From NCBI RefSeq assembly GCF_011806525.1, contig NZ_JAAVKI010000010.1, forward strand, positions 1-55,539: a stretch of 55,539 nt of DNA. Direction: 5' to 3'. How positions within the stretch are numbered: position 1 is the first letter of the stretch; every line of letters begins with the position of its first letter. This document shows, in pieces, positions 18,208 through 28,292 of the stretch. The notes under the pieces are model-generated. The model was not told where the DNA came from. It worked only from the letters and a program-made list of their open reading frames with translations, and made no database searches. The stretch comes from Thalassospira sp. HF15. GTDB lineage: Bacteria > Pseudomonadota > Alphaproteobacteria > Rhodospirillales > Thalassospiraceae. The position numbers were made by a program, and so were the translations under genes.

Positions 18208-18226
18208 TTATTGAAAAACAAAAATA

Positions 18227-18244
18227 ATGGAATAAAAATTCCAT
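18227..18244. promoter_or_regulatory. candidate IolR/RpiR operator 2
   Basis: ATGGAA-TAAAAA-TTCCAT between the regulator gene and iolG; it contains GGAA-N6-TTCC. A possible promoter (TTGAAA at 18211, TAAAAA at 18233, spacing 16) overlaps it, which would suit repression. Confidence 0.62.
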
Positions 18245-18421
18245 AGCATGTCTGGGTACAGCGCATGCGTGTCAGCATAAACGGGTGCAATAGACATCCG
18301 CATGATCATCCCGAAATCATCGCTCTGCCGATTTGTCTGCTCCTGTCCTGCAGGCGGTTGGCCGCAGACGGGACGATCATCGCCAGTCAAGGCGGCAACG
18401 CCAAAGGGAAGGAATATCGGA

Positions 18422-19426
18422 ATGCTTAAAATAGGTTTGTTGGGCGCGGGACGTATTGGCCAGGTCCACGCGGTGAACATTGTCGCGCATCCGCAAAGTG
18501 AACTGGTTGCGGTTTCAGACAAGTTTGATGAACCTGCCCGGAAGCTCGCGCAGATGCATGGTGCTGCCGTGCGCAGCAGTGAAGAAATCATTGCAGATCC
18601 GACCATTGATGCCGTTCTGATCGCAACATCGACCGATACCCATGCTGACCTGATGGAAGCGGCAACCGCCGCAGGAAAAGCTGTTCTGTGCGAGAAGCCG
18701 GTTGATCTTGACCTTAAGCGTGCTTTGGACTGCCTTGCGCGATGCGAACCACATGGCAGGCCTGTCATGGTGGGTTTCAACCGCCGCTTTGACCCGAATT
18801 TCGCCAGTCTGAAGGCAGCCTTTGACCAAGGCGAAATCGGCAAGGGTGAATTGCTTTCGATTACCTCCTTTGATCCAGCCCCGCCGCCAGTCAGTTATGT
18901 CAAGGTTTCAGGCGGCATCTTCCGGGATATGGCGATCCATGACTTTGATATGGCCTGCTGGATGTATGGCGCGCTTCCTGACAAAGTCACGGCCATCGGG
19001 TCGAGTATCGTTGATCCGGAAATTGGCAAGGCAGGCGACTTTGATACTGCGGTTACCACGCTTGAGTTTTCCGGCGGGCGCATGGCTGTGATTAAGAACA
19101 GCCGTCGTGCGGCATACGGTTATGACCAGAGACTGGAGTTTCTGGGATCAGAAGGCTTGCTTGCCGCGCATAACGTTCTGGAAAACACGATTGAGAAAAT
19201 TACTACGCATGGGGCAACCAAGGCCAAGCCCGAGCATTTCTTCCTGGAGCGCTATGCCAAGGCCTATCAAATCGAATGGAACAGTTTCATTGAGGGTGTC
19301 GAAGGGGCAGCCGCACTTCCTGTCACTTTAAAGGATGGGATCAATGCACTGGTCGTTGCCGAGGCAGCTGCACTGTCAGCGCGTGAAGGGCGTAGTGTTG
19401 ATGTGGCAGCAGAAATTCTGCCCTGA
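18422..19426 (+). CDS. iolG: myo-inositol 2-dehydrogenase
   Basis: 334 residues from ATG at 18422, with AAGGGAAGGA just upstream; an earlier in-frame ATG at 18302 adds a segment unlike the family. The NAD-binding GLLGAGRIGQVH opens the protein. The EKP motif places Lys at 92, and GGIFRDMAIHDFDMA places the catalytic Asp169 and His173, the arrangement known from IolG. NSRRAAYGYDQRLE and FFLERYAKAY are also typical. It oxidises myo-inositol to scyllo-inosose with NAD+, the first step before IolE. It is followed by its own terminator and so is transcribed apart from the iolCDEB operon. Confidence 0.92.
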   Translation: MLKIGLLGAGRIGQVHAVNIVAHPQSELVAVSDKFDEPARKLAQMHGAAVRSSEEIIADPTIDAVLIATSTDTHADLMEAATAAGKAVLCEKPVDLDLKRALDCLARCEPHGRPVMVGFNRRFDPNFASLKAAFDQGEIGKGELLSITSFDPAPPPVSYVKVSGGIFRDMAIHDFDMACWMYGALPDKVTAIGSSIVDPEIGKAGDFDTAVTTLEFSGGRMAVIKNSRRAAYGYDQRLEFLGSEGLLAAHNVLENTIEKITTHGATKAKPEHFFLERYAKAYQIEWNSFIEGVEGAAALPVTLKDGINALVVAEAAALSAREGRSVDVAAEILP

Positions 19427-19462
19427 TCAAACTCTATCCTGATCAGCGCTTTTAATCAGACC

Positions 19463-19490
19463 GGCACAGCCCCTGAGCTGTGCCAGTTTT
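19463..19490 (+). terminator. Rho-independent terminator after iolG
   Basis: GGCACAGC pairs with GCTGTGCC, followed by AGTTTT, 36 bases after the iolG stop. Confidence 0.8.
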
Positions 19491-19857
19491 CGTTTGTCGA
19501 TCGGGTTTTCTTTGTCTGGCGAGTCGTTTGCACAGCTAAAAAACACCGCCTGTTATCGGCTTCAATTGACCACGACGCCGCACCCGAGCGAATTTGCTTC
19601 CACGACCGCTGAACGGCAGTTTACAGACGGTTTGGCCAAATTTTGTAGCCCCAATGCAGGGCTATCTCGCAGTGCAATAGAAAAAAAATGTTGATTTAGA
19701 TAGAAAATAGAACAAAAATTCTATTCAACGGTTTCAGGGGCTCAGCTCGCCCACGCCGACAGGAGCAGTAAGGTTGCGTAAAGACGACTTGCTGCAGGAA
19801 GAACACATAAGCTCAATGGGAAAATCCCAATATTTCAGCCGACTAGGGAGGCAACAG
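19491..19857. other. control region of the inositol uptake/catabolism operon
   Basis: With the iolG terminator before it, this makes up the roughly 430 bases without a gene. It holds the third palindrome (19706-19725) and a strong ribosome binding site (AGGGAGG) before the ATG at 19858. A 67-codon open frame at 19494 has no family features. Confidence 0.6.
19706..19725. promoter_or_regulatory. candidate IolR/RpiR operator 3
   Basis: AATAGAA-CAAAAA-TTCTATT, which is the reverse complement of site 1 except for one spacer base. It lies about 130 bases before the first gene of the inositol transporter operon. Confidence 0.65.
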
Positions 19858-20799
19858 ATGAAAAAGGCGCTTACTGCCATTGCGGCAGCAGCATTTGCAT
19901 TTGCCGGTTTGTCCGGGACTGCATCTGCAGAAAATGAAAAATTTGTTCTGATCAGCCATGCACCGGATTCTGATAGCTGGTGGAACGTGATCAAGAATGC
20001 GATCCAGGTCGCTGGTGATCAGATGGGTGCGGAAGTTGAATATCGTAATCCGCCGACCGGTGACCTTGCCGACATGGCGCGTATTGTCGAACAGGCTGCT
20101 GCGACCAATCCGGATGGCATTATCGTTACCATCGCTGACTTTAACGTTCTCAAAGGACCAATCACCGATGCCGTTGATAAGGGCATTCCGGTGATCACGA
20201 TCAACTCTGGCACGCAGGAACAGTCCGAAGAACTTGGTGCCCTGATGCATGTCGGGCAGCCGGAATATGATGCCGGTTTTGGCGCAGGTAAGCGTGCCGC
20301 TGCTGCCGGTGCGAAAAGTTTTGTCTGTGTGAACCATTACATCACCAACCCGGCATCTGTTGAGCGTTGCCGTGGTTTTGCCGACGCACTTGGTGTTGAG
20401 CTTGGCAGCCAGATGATTGACAGCGGTCAGGACCCGTCGGAAGTAAAGAACAAGGTTAGCGCGTATCTGAACTCCCATCAGGATGTTGATGCAGTGCTGA
20501 CGCTTGGTCCGAACTCCGCCCATCCGACACTTGCGGCCCTTCGTGACGCAGGCCTTGCCGGCGAACTCATGTTTGGCACTTTTGATTTGTCCTCCGAGAT
20601 CGCCGAGGCGATCAAAGCGGGTGAAATCAACTTTGCGATTGATCAGCAGCCGTACCTGCAGGGGTATCTTCCGGTCGTCATTCTGACCAACTATGCCCGT
20701 TATAGCGTCCTGCCATCCGGTCATATCAACTCTGGCCCTGGCTTCATTACCAAGGACAACATCGCGCAGGTCGAAAAATACGCCGGCGAATACCGTTAA
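19858..20799 (+). CDS. sugar ABC transporter substrate-binding protein (probable inositol)
   Basis: 313 residues from ATG at 19858, chosen because AGGGAGG precedes it and a clean signal peptide follows (KKALTAIAAAAFAFAGLSG, cut after about ASA). The mature part is a type I periplasmic binding fold (Peripla_BP_4): FVLISHAPDSDSWWNVIKNA at the first lobe, DGIIVTIADF, and GTFDLSSEIAEAIKAGEINFAIDQQPYLQGY at the hinge/second lobe (shown in part by INFAIDQQPYLQGY). First gene of an operon with a permease, a single-domain ATPase and iolCDEB, so myo-inositol is the expected ligand, as for the Caulobacter inositol transporter. A hairpin follows the gene. Confidence 0.9.
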   Translation: MKKALTAIAAAAFAFAGLSGTASAENEKFVLISHAPDSDSWWNVIKNAIQVAGDQMGAEVEYRNPPTGDLADMARIVEQAAATNPDGIIVTIADFNVLKGPITDAVDKGIPVITINSGTQEQSEELGALMHVGQPEYDAGFGAGKRAAAAGAKSFVCVNHYITNPASVERCRGFADALGVELGSQMIDSGQDPSEVKNKVSAYLNSHQDVDAVLTLGPNSAHPTLAALRDAGLAGELMFGTFDLSSEIAEAIKAGEINFAIDQQPYLQGYLPVVILTNYARYSVLPSGHINSGPGFITKDNIAQVEKYAGEYR

Positions 20800-20811
20800 G
20801 ACTTCCTCCCT

Positions 20812-20839
20812 CCAAGGGCGTGCCTCAGGCCGCCCTTGG
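20812..20839 (+). repeat. intercistronic hairpin after the binding-protein gene
   Basis: CCAAGGGCG-T-GCC pairs with GGC-CGCCCTTGG around a TCA loop: 12 pairs with one bulged T. No T run follows. It sits between binding protein and permease, where hairpins commonly protect the upstream message and give excess binding protein. Confidence 0.65.
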
Positions 20840-20869
20840 CACCCACCTGTTAGTTAAAAGAGTAATGCC

Positions 20870-21967
20870 ATGTCGGACGAGCGGCTCAAGCAAGTCTCAG
20901 CCATTCGCCGTGCCATGATCAGGCCCGAACTCGGTGCGATCTGCGGTACGATCCTGGTCTTTGTTTTCTTCTTCATGATTGCCGGTGATAGCGGCATGTT
21001 TTCCCCGGAAGGTATCCAGAACTGGGGGGTCGTATCGGCCCAGTTTGCGATTATCGCCGTGGGTGCCTGCCTGTTGATGATCGCCGGAGAATTCGATCTT
21101 TCTGTTGGCTCGATGATCGGGTTTGCCGGAGTGGTGATTGCCATCCTGTCTGTTCAGTGGGGCCTGCCAGTTTGGCTGTCGATTATTGCGGCCTTCATCG
21201 TTTGTACGGCATTGGGCGCACTGAACGGATTTCTGGTGATCAAAACCGGATTGCCGAGCTTCATTGTTACCCTTGCATTTCTTTATATTCTGCGCGGCCT
21301 GACCATCTGGCTGTCCATTCTGACCACCCGTCAAACCATTATTGGCGGCGTGAAGGAGGCCGCTGAGGGTGATCCGCTTGCCTGGTTGTTTGGTGGCGTC
21401 ATCTTCAAGGGTTTCTTCCAGTGGCTTGGTGATATCGGCGTTATTGATACCTTTACCCGTGGCTCACGTATGGGGCAGCCGGTTGTTGAAGGCCTGCCGA
21501 TGCTTGTGATCTGGGCGCTGGCTCTGGTTATTTTTGGTCATTGGCTTTTGACCAAGACACGATTTGGCAACTGGATTTTTGCGTCTGGCGGCGATGCACA
21601 AGCAGCACGTTATGTCGGTGTGCCGGTCAATCGCGTTAAAATCCTGATGTTCATGTTCACCGCATTTTGCGCAACCGTATTTGCGACCTGCCAAGTTATG
21701 GAATTTGGCTCGGCTGCTGCGGATCGTGGCTTGCTCAAGGAATTTGAAGCCATCATTTGTGTGGTTATTGGCGGTGCGCTTCTGACAGGTGGCTATGGTT
21801 CGGTCATCGGTGCTGCATTGGGTGCGTTGATTTTTGGTGTCGTTCAGCAAGGGTTGTTCTTTGCCGGTGCGGAAAGTTCGCTGTTCCGTGTGTTCCTTGG
21901 CGGTATTCTGATCTTTGCTGTGATCATGAATACCTATATCCGCCGCATGATTACGGGAGAACGGTGA
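20870..21967 (+). CDS. sugar ABC transporter permease (probable inositol)
   Basis: 365 residues of the BPD_transp_2 (RbsC-like) family with about 9-10 membrane segments. The conserved cytoplasmic/core motifs [19 protein letters not shown] ([17 protein letters not shown], about residues 65-81), [19 protein letters not shown] (about 116-134) and [14 protein letters not shown] (about 240) are clear. A longer than usual periplasmic insert lies at about 145-200 ([14 protein letters not shown]). Its stop overlaps the ATPase start as ATGA. A homodimer is expected because only one permease gene is present in this operon. Confidence 0.92.
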   Translation: MSDERLKQVSAIRRAMIRPELGAICGTILVFVFFFMIAGDSGMFSPEGIQNWGVVSAQFAIIAVGACLLMIAGEFDLSVGSMIGFAGVVIAILSVQWGLPVWLSIIAAFIVCTALGALNGFLVIKTGLPSFIVTLAFLYILRGLTIWLSILTTRQTIIGGVKEAAEGDPLAWLFGGVIFKGFFQWLGDIGVIDTFTRGSRMGQPVVEGLPMLVIWALALVIFGHWLLTKTRFGNWIFASGGDAQAARYVGVPVNRVKILMFMFTAFCATVFATCQVMEFGSAAADRGLLKEFEAIICVVIGGALLTGGYGSVIGAALGALIFGVVQQGLFFAGAESSLFRVFLGGILIFAVIMNTYIRRMITGER

Positions 21968-22746
21968 TGAGCACGCCATTGATTGAAATGGACAATATCG
22001 AAAAGCACTTTGGCCCGGTCATTGCCTTGGGCGGTGTTTCCTTCAATGTCATGGAAGGCGAATGTCATTGTCTTCTTGGTGACAATGGTGCGGGTAAATC
22101 GACCTTTATCAAAACCATGTCAGGGGTTCACAAACCGACAAAGGGCGTCATGCGGGTCAGTGGTCAGGAGACCACCTTTGATAGTCCGCGCGACGCGATG
22201 GAGTCCGGAATTGCAACCGTCTATCAGGATCTGGCAATGATCCCGTTGATGTCGGTGACGCGAAATTTCTGGATGGGGCGCGAGCCGCGCAAAAATTTTG
22301 GCCCGTTCAAGTGGATCGATTTCAAGCACGCCAACAAGGTGACCATGGATGAAATGTCATCCATGGGGATCAATTTGCGTGAACCGGAACAGGCGGTTGG
22401 CACGCTTTCGGGTGGTGAGCGACAGACCGTGGCAATTGCGCGCGCTGTGTATTTCGGTGCAAAGGTTTTGATTCTTGATGAACCGACGTCTGCTCTTGGT
22501 GTGCGCCAGACCTCAAACGTTCTGGCAACCATTGATCGGGTGCGCAAAGCCGGGATTGGCGTGATCTTTATTACCCATAACGTGCGTCATGCCATGGCTG
22601 TGGGCGACCGGTTTACCGTGTTGAACCGTGGCCAAACTCACGGCACCGCGAAACGTGGTGAAATCAAACCGGAAGAGCTTCAAGACCTCATGGCGGGCGG
22701 TCAGGAACTGGCCGAACTCGAAGGGTCGCTCGGAGGGACGATTTAA
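21967..22746 (+). CDS. sugar ABC transporter ATPase, single domain (probable inositol)
   Basis: 259 residues from ATG at 21967, overlapping the permease stop; a longer upstream frame lies inside the permease and is not used. Walker [10 protein letters not shown] (about residue 40), Q-loop VYQDLAM (about 88), signature [14 protein letters not shown] (about 146) and Walker [13 protein letters not shown] (about 167) are present. This is the short, one-domain ATPase class (FrcA-like) and not the double RbsA class. It acts as a homodimer under the permease. Its TAATG end overlaps iolC, so translation is coupled. Confidence 0.92.
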   Translation: MSTPLIEMDNIEKHFGPVIALGGVSFNVMEGECHCLLGDNGAGKSTFIKTMSGVHKPTKGVMRVSGQETTFDSPRDAMESGIATVYQDLAMIPLMSVTRNFWMGREPRKNFGPFKWIDFKHANKVTMDEMSSMGINLREPEQAVGTLSGGERQTVAIARAVYFGAKVLILDEPTSALGVRQTSNVLATIDRVRKAGIGVIFITHNVRHAMAVGDRFTVLNRGQTHGTAKRGEIKPEELQDLMAGGQELAELEGSLGGTI

Positions 22747-24659
22747 TGAAGCGGCTTGATGTGATTACAATTGGACGATCATCCGTGGACCTTTATGGCG
22801 CTCAGATTGGCGGGCGCCTTGAGGACATGGCATCGTTCAACAAATATATCGGTGGTTCCCCGACCAATATGGCCTGCGGGACTGCCCGGTTGGGGCTTAA
22901 GTCCGCGCTCATCACCCGTGTTGGGGATGAACATATGGGCCGGTTTATCCGAGAAAAGCTGGTTGCCGAGGGTGTCGATGTCCAGGGCGTGATAACCGAC
23001 CCAGAACGCCTGACCGCACTTGTTCTTTTGGGGGTCCGCGATCAGGAACAGTTCCCGTTGATTTTCTATCGCGAAAACTGTGCCGATATGGCGCTGTGCG
23101 AGGATGATATTGATCCAGATTTTATCGCAAGCGCACGCTGTGTCACGGTGACGGGAACGCATCTTTCCCATCCCAAAACACGTGCGGCAGTTCTAAAGGC
23201 TGTCCGGCTTGCACGTGAAGCCGGTGCGAAGACTGCATTGGATATTGATTATCGTCCGAACCTTTGGGGGTTGTCCGGGCATGGGGATGGTGAAAACCGC
23301 TTTATTGCCTCGGACGCTGTTACCAAAGAACTGCAGGCGACCCTGCATCTGTTTGATCTGATCGTCGGGACCGAAGAAGAGTTCCATATTGCCGGTGGTG
23401 TAACCGACACGCTGGAAGCATTGGAAAATGTGCGCGTGGTTTCCGACGCGACGCTGGTTTGCAAGCGCGGGCCAATGGGGGCTGTGGCATTTTCTGACAG
23501 GATTGGAAAAAGTCTTGATGACGGTATTTCCGGTCCGGGATTTGCCGTCGATGTGTTCAATGTTCTTGGCGCGGGTGATGGGTTTATGTCGGGCCTGTTG
23601 AAAGGCTGGCTAAGTGATGAGGATTGGGAAACATCACTGAAATATGCCAACGCATGCGGGGCATTTGCCGTTTCCCGACATGGCTGTACGCCGGCTTATC
23701 CAAGCTGGGAAGAGTTGCAATTCTTCTTTGATCGCGGTCTTAAAACCCCGGAACTGCGCAATGATGCAGAGTTGGAGCAAATCCACTGGTCTTCCAACCG
23801 GACGGGCAATTGGCCGGACATGCGCGTTTTTGCCTTTGATCACCGAATGCAGCTTGAAGATCTTGCAGACGAACTCAGTGTTTCGCGGGACCGTATCGGA
23901 CCGTTCAAGGAACTTTGTCTGAGTGCGGTTCGCGAGGTTTCAGGTGGCAAGGAAGGGTATGGTATTCTGTGCGACCGCCGATTGGGGCGTGATGCCCTTT
24001 ATGCGGCGGCGGGTACCGGGCTTTGGATCGGGCGACCGGTCGAACTTCCGGGTTCGCGTCCGCTTGATCTTGAAATCGGGCCCGATCTTGGCACTGATTT
24101 AAGCGAATGGCCAGTCGAACATGTGGTCAAGGTTCTGTGCTTCTACCATCCCGATGATGATGATGAAACAAAGGCCAATCAAGAAGCTACCATTTTGCGT
24201 CTTGCCTACGCGGCACGTGGCAATGGCTTGGAATTCTTGCTGGAAGTCATTCCGTCAAAAGTGCGCGAGTGTGATGATGAAACAACTGCCCGGGTGATTG
24301 ATCGTTTCTATGAAATCGGGGTTTATCCCGATTGGTGGAAGTTGGAGCCGATGAAGACCGACACGGCATGGCGCAATGCCTGTGACGCCATCGCGAACAA
24401 TGACCCATATTGCCGCGGTATCGTCGTACTTGGTCTTGATGCGCCCGAGGCGGAGCTTGTCGAGAGTTTCGAAGTCGCCGCGCGCTTTAATATGGTCAAA
24501 GGCTTTGCTGTTGGACGCACCATCTTTATCGACGTTGCGCGCGACTGGATGCGCGGTACGATGACAGATGAACAGGCCGTTGCGTCAATGGCCCAAAAAT
24601 ATCGCGCCCTATGTGATACCTGGGACGCGGCACGTGAAAAATCGGGAGGAGCGGCATGA
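22746..24659 (+). CDS. iolC: 5-dehydro-2-deoxygluconokinase fused to DUF2090 aldolase-like domain
   Basis: 637 residues, about twice a simple IolC. Residues 1-320 are a PfkB/ribokinase-type kinase: YIGGSPTNMACG (about 33-44) near the substrate site and NVLGAGDGFMSGL (about 270-283) with the catalytic Asp. Residues about 340-630 are DUF2090 (MRVFAFDHRMQLEDL at its start, KLEPM near the end), a class I aldolase-like barrel. The kinase phosphorylates 2-deoxy-5-keto-gluconate. The second domain is thought to split the product to malonic semialdehyde and dihydroxyacetone phosphate, replacing a separate IolJ. This fusion is common in proteobacteria. It overlaps iolD by ATGA. Confidence 0.93.
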   Translation: MKRLDVITIGRSSVDLYGAQIGGRLEDMASFNKYIGGSPTNMACGTARLGLKSALITRVGDEHMGRFIREKLVAEGVDVQGVITDPERLTALVLLGVRDQEQFPLIFYRENCADMALCEDDIDPDFIASARCVTVTGTHLSHPKTRAAVLKAVRLAREAGAKTALDIDYRPNLWGLSGHGDGENRFIASDAVTKELQATLHLFDLIVGTEEEFHIAGGVTDTLEALENVRVVSDATLVCKRGPMGAVAFSDRIGKSLDDGISGPGFAVDVFNVLGAGDGFMSGLLKGWLSDEDWETSLKYANACGAFAVSRHGCTPAYPSWEELQFFFDRGLKTPELRNDAELEQIHWSSNRTGNWPDMRVFAFDHRMQLEDLADELSVSRDRIGPFKELCLSAVREVSGGKEGYGILCDRRLGRDALYAAAGTGLWIGRPVELPGSRPLDLEIGPDLGTDLSEWPVEHVVKVLCFYHPDDDDETKANQEATILRLAYAARGNGLEFLLEVIPSKVRECDDETTARVIDRFYEIGVYPDWWKLEPMKTDTAWRNACDAIANNDPYCRGIVVLGLDAPEAELVESFEVAARFNMVKGFAVGRTIFIDVARDWMRGTMTDEQAVASMAQKYRALCDTWDAAREKSGGAA

Positions 24660-26485
24660 AAACCGTTCGATTAACCGCAGCCCAAGCCATGGTGCGGTAT
24701 CTTAGTGTACAGCTTAATCATGACGGCGAAGGTTTTTTCGGCGGCTGCTGGGCCATTTTCGGTCACGGCAACGTCGCCGGAATGGGTGAGGCACTTCATG
24801 GTGCAGGTGACAGTTTTCCGACATGGCGTGGCCACAATGAGCAGGGCATGGCCCATGCGGCGATTGCCTATGCCAAGGCATCAAATCGCAAACGCGCGAT
24901 GACGGTCACAACGTCGATTGGGCCGGGTGCTACCAATATGGTGACGGCCGCAGCACTGGCACATGTAAACCGTTTGCCGGTCCTTCTTGTCCCCGGTGAC
25001 GTGTTTGCCAACCGCGCACCTGATCCGGTTTTGCAGCAAATCGAAGACTTTGGCGATGGCACGATTTCGGCCAATGACTGCTTTAAACCGGTCAGTCGGT
25101 ATTTTGATCGCATTACCCGTCCGGAACAGCTTCTGACAGCATTGCCACGCGCAATGGCGGTTCTGACCGACCCCGTCGATTGCGGCCCGGTTACACTGGC
25201 ATTCTGTCAGGATGTTCAGGCAGAAGCCTATGACTGGCCAGAGAGCTTCTTTGCGCCGAAAACATGGAAGCAACTCCGACCACGTGCAGACCTTGATCAG
25301 ATTGATAAAGCGGTAACTGCCATCAAAGCGGCGAAAAACCCGCTGATCATCGCCGGCGGCGGGGTTCACTATGCCGATGCATGTGACGATCTGCGCGACT
25401 TTGCCCACCAGCATAATATTCCGGTCGCGGAAACCCAGGCGGGGAAATCTTCCTTGCCGTGGGATGATGGCCTCAATCTGGGATCCATCGGGGTAACCGG
25501 GGCAAGCAGCGCCAATGCGGTTGCCGAAAAAGCTGATCTGATCATTGCGCTTGGTACACGCCTTCAGGATTTCACCACGGGCAGTTGGGCGCTGTTTAAA
25601 AATCCTAATCGTCGCATTCTGTCGATCAATGTTGCTGCCTATGATGCACGCAAACATGATGCGATTTCAGTTGTCGGCGATGCCAAGGTGACATTGGCCG
25701 AATTGACCAATGCCTTGGGCGATCATCACGCGAGTGTGGTCGATCCCGCACTTAAGCAAAGCTGGATCGATGCCGTTGATGAAGTGACAGCTTTACCGCA
25801 AACCAATGCATTGCCAACCGATGCGCAGGTGATCGGTGCCGTTCAGCGTGGCACAGATGAAAACGCAATTGTTGTTTGTGCAGCCGGCGGTTTGCCCGGA
25901 GAATTGCACAAACTCTGGAAAGCATCCCGACCGAATGGCTATCACGTCGAATATGGTTTCTCTTGCATGGGCTATGAGATTGCCGGTGGCCTTGGTGTGA
26001 AGATGGCCTGCCCGGATCGCGACGTTGTCGTGATGGTCGGTGACGGGTCCTATATGATGATGAATTCGGAACTCGCGACCAGTGTGATGCTGGGCCACAA
26101 GATCATCACCGTTATCCTTGATAACCGAGGGTTTGGCTGCATCAACCGTTTGCAGATGGCAACCGGCGGGGAAAGCTTTAACAACCTTCTTGATACCGCG
26201 CGCCATGTTGAGCCGTCTGCGATTGATTTTACTGCCCATGCCGGTGCAATGGGCGCGATTGCAGAAAAAGTTTCTTCTATCACGGAGCTTGAACAAGCAA
26301 TGGTTCGCGCACGTAGGGCGGATCGATCCTATGCCATCGTGATTGATACCGATCCATTACCCAGTACCGAGGCCGGTGGCCATTGGTGGGATGTTGCCGT
26401 GCCAGAGGTTTCTGTACGGCCGACCGTCAACGAAGCCCGCAAGAATTACGAAGCAGCGCTGAAAAATCAGCGTCCCGGAGATTAA
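24656..26485 (+). CDS. iolD: 3D-trihydroxycyclohexane-1,2-dione hydrolase
   Basis: 609 residues, full length for IolD, a thiamine-diphosphate enzyme of the acetolactate synthase fold. The N-terminal Pyr domain has [18 protein letters not shown] sequence ([18 protein letters not shown]) with the activating Glu. The middle domain holds [15 protein letters not shown]. The C-terminal ThDP domain has the metal site [16 protein letters not shown] (about residues 458-473) and [11 protein letters not shown]. It opens the ring of the diketo intermediate to 5-deoxyglucuronate. It lies between iolC (overlap) and iolE (4-base gap), in the middle of the operon. Confidence 0.95.
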   Translation: MKTVRLTAAQAMVRYLSVQLNHDGEGFFGGCWAIFGHGNVAGMGEALHGAGDSFPTWRGHNEQGMAHAAIAYAKASNRKRAMTVTTSIGPGATNMVTAAALAHVNRLPVLLVPGDVFANRAPDPVLQQIEDFGDGTISANDCFKPVSRYFDRITRPEQLLTALPRAMAVLTDPVDCGPVTLAFCQDVQAEAYDWPESFFAPKTWKQLRPRADLDQIDKAVTAIKAAKNPLIIAGGGVHYADACDDLRDFAHQHNIPVAETQAGKSSLPWDDGLNLGSIGVTGASSANAVAEKADLIIALGTRLQDFTTGSWALFKNPNRRILSINVAAYDARKHDAISVVGDAKVTLAELTNALGDHHASVVDPALKQSWIDAVDEVTALPQTNALPTDAQVIGAVQRGTDENAIVVCAAGGLPGELHKLWKASRPNGYHVEYGFSCMGYEIAGGLGVKMACPDRDVVVMVGDGSYMMMNSELATSVMLGHKIITVILDNRGFGCINRLQMATGGESFNNLLDTARHVEPSAIDFTAHAGAMGAIAEKVSSITELEQAMVRARRADRSYAIVIDTDPLPSTEAGGHWWDVAVPEVSVRPTVNEARKNYEAALKNQRPGD

Positions 26486-26489
26486 AAAC

Positions 26490-27395
26490 ATGATCCTTTA
26501 CGGTACCAACCCGATTGCCTGGTCAAATGATGATGACCAGACACTGGGTGCAGAAATCAGCCTTGAAACCTGCCTGTCGGAAGCGGGCAAGATCGGTTTT
26601 GATGGCATTGAAAAAGGCCACAAGATGCCGACCGAGCCGGTGGCGCTTAAAGCCGCCCTTGATCCGCACGGCTTGAAATTCGTGTCGGGCTGGCATTCGC
26701 TTAATCTGCTTGTGCATTCGGTCGAGGAAGAGAAAAAGGCCATCCAGCCACATCTGGATTTGCTAAAGGCGATGGGATGTAAGGTCTGTATCGTCTGTGA
26801 AACGTCAAACGCTATTCATGGCAATGACGGCGCAGCTCTGAATAATAGCCCGGTTCTGCACGAAGATCATTGGGCGAAGTTCGGCGCAGATGTCGAGAAA
26901 ATCGCGGCCTACTGTGCCGATCAGGGCATTGATCTGTTGTACCATCACCATATGGGTACGATTGTTGAAACGGCCGATGAAATTCATGCCTTCATGGCTA
27001 ATACCGGCCCAAAGACCAAGCTTCTGCTTGATACGGGGCATGCCTGGTTTGGCGGGGCAGATCCGGAAGAACTTGCGGTACGTTACATGGACCGGGTTGG
27101 TCATATCCATTGTAAGAATGTGCGTCCGGCAATCAGCAAACAGGTTCGTGAAGAGGGGCTCAGTTTCCTTGAGGGTGTGCGCCGGGGTGTCTTCACCGTG
27201 CCCGGTGATCTTGAGGGTGGCGTTGCGTTCGAACCGGTTCTGAAAATCGCCGGTGAACATGGTTATTCGGGATGGTTGGTGATTGAGGCCGAACAGGACC
27301 CAAATGTTCGCAACCCGTTTGAGTATCAGTCGCTGGGGCTTAAATCGCTTCGTGATATGGCACGCAAAACCGGACTGGATAAAGGGGAAGCCTGA
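26490..27395 (+). CDS. iolE: myo-inosose-2 dehydratase
   Basis: 301 residues, a xylose-isomerase-like TIM barrel of normal IolE length. [12 protein letters not shown] at the N-terminus, [11 protein letters not shown] (about 151-161) and [12 protein letters not shown] (about 178-189) with metal-binding His/Asp/Glu residues are characteristic. It dehydrates scyllo-inosose to the trihydroxycyclohexanedione used by IolD. Its TGA stop overlaps the iolB start by one base. Confidence 0.95.
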   Translation: MILYGTNPIAWSNDDDQTLGAEISLETCLSEAGKIGFDGIEKGHKMPTEPVALKAALDPHGLKFVSGWHSLNLLVHSVEEEKKAIQPHLDLLKAMGCKVCIVCETSNAIHGNDGAALNNSPVLHEDHWAKFGADVEKIAAYCADQGIDLLYHHHMGTIVETADEIHAFMANTGPKTKLLLDTGHAWFGGADPEELAVRYMDRVGHIHCKNVRPAISKQVREEGLSFLEGVRRGVFTVPGDLEGGVAFEPVLKIAGEHGYSGWLVIEAEQDPNVRNPFEYQSLGLKSLRDMARKTGLDKGEA

Positions 27396-28198
27396 TGGCT
27401 GATCTACTGAGAAAACCAAATGGAAGCACAGGCAAGGTCCACGATATTACAGCCGAAAGTGCTGGTTGGGGATATGTCGGCTTCGGGCTGTATCACCTGA
27501 AGGCTGGAGAAACTGCCGCCGAGGTAACTGGCGATCGCGAAGTTATTCTGGTTCTGGTCGAAGGCAAGGCGCAAATTTCGGTCGATGATCAGGATTTTGG
27601 CGAGCTTGGCAAACGTATGAGCGTGTTTGAGCGCATTCCACCGGCCTGTGTGTACGCCCCGAATGACAGTGAATGGAAAGCGGTGGCGACCACGGATTGC
27701 ACAATCGGCGTCTGCACCGCACCGGGCAAGGGAAATTATCCGGCACGCGTGATCGAGAATATCGAACTGGTGGAACGTGGCAAAGGCGCGAATACCCGCT
27801 ATATTCACCCGATTGCAATGGAAGAAAAAGACATTGCCGACAGTCTTTTGGTGACCGAAGTCTTTACCCCGCAAGGTAACTGGTCAAGCTATCCGCCGCA
27901 TCGTCATGATGAGGATAACTATCCCGACATGACCTATCTTGAAGAGACCTATTACCATCGCCTGAACCCGAAACAGGGTTTTGGTTTCCAGCGGGTCTTT
28001 ACCGAAGATGGCGAACTTGATGAAACCATGGCGGTTTCGGATGGTGACGTTGTTCTTGTGCCAAAAGGCCATCACCCATGCGGCAGCCCATATGGCTATG
28101 AAATGTATTATCTTAACGTCATGGCGGGCCCGATGCGCAAATGGCGTTTCCAGAACCATCCGGATCATGACTGGATTTTCCAGCGCGATAGCAAGTGA
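27395..28198 (+). CDS. iolB: 5-deoxy-glucuronate isomerase
   Basis: 267 residues, a double cupin typical of IolB. Conserved features are VLVEGKAQISVD, the metal-site region SSYPPHRHDEDN (His-rich, about 168-179), EETYYHRLNPKQGFGFQRV and PKGHHPCGSPYGYEMYYLN. It isomerises 5-deoxyglucuronate to 2-deoxy-5-keto-gluconate, the IolC substrate. Last gene of the operon; no clear terminator was found before the convergent response-regulator gene. Confidence 0.95.
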   Translation: MADLLRKPNGSTGKVHDITAESAGWGYVGFGLYHLKAGETAAEVTGDREVILVLVEGKAQISVDDQDFGELGKRMSVFERIPPACVYAPNDSEWKAVATTDCTIGVCTAPGKGNYPARVIENIELVERGKGANTRYIHPIAMEEKDIADSLLVTEVFTPQGNWSSYPPHRHDEDNYPDMTYLEETYYHRLNPKQGFGFQRVFTEDGELDETMAVSDGDVVLVPKGHHPCGSPYGYEMYYLNVMAGPMRKWRFQNHPDHDWIFQRDSK

Positions 28199-28292
28199 AG
28201 CCGTTGTTTGGCAACTTATCCAGCGCTGGCATATCAATCTGAGGAACCACTTCCAACCAAATAGGTGAAGCCGAAAAATAAAGGTTTTGCGC

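Noticed and set aside
19843..20724. 293-codon antisense open frame over the inositol-binding-protein gene
   Set aside because: Plus strand encodes a complete binding protein with signal peptide and ribosome binding site; the antisense frame has no domain.
24881..25657. 258-codon antisense open frame over iolD
   Set aside because: Shadow of a highly conserved enzyme gene.
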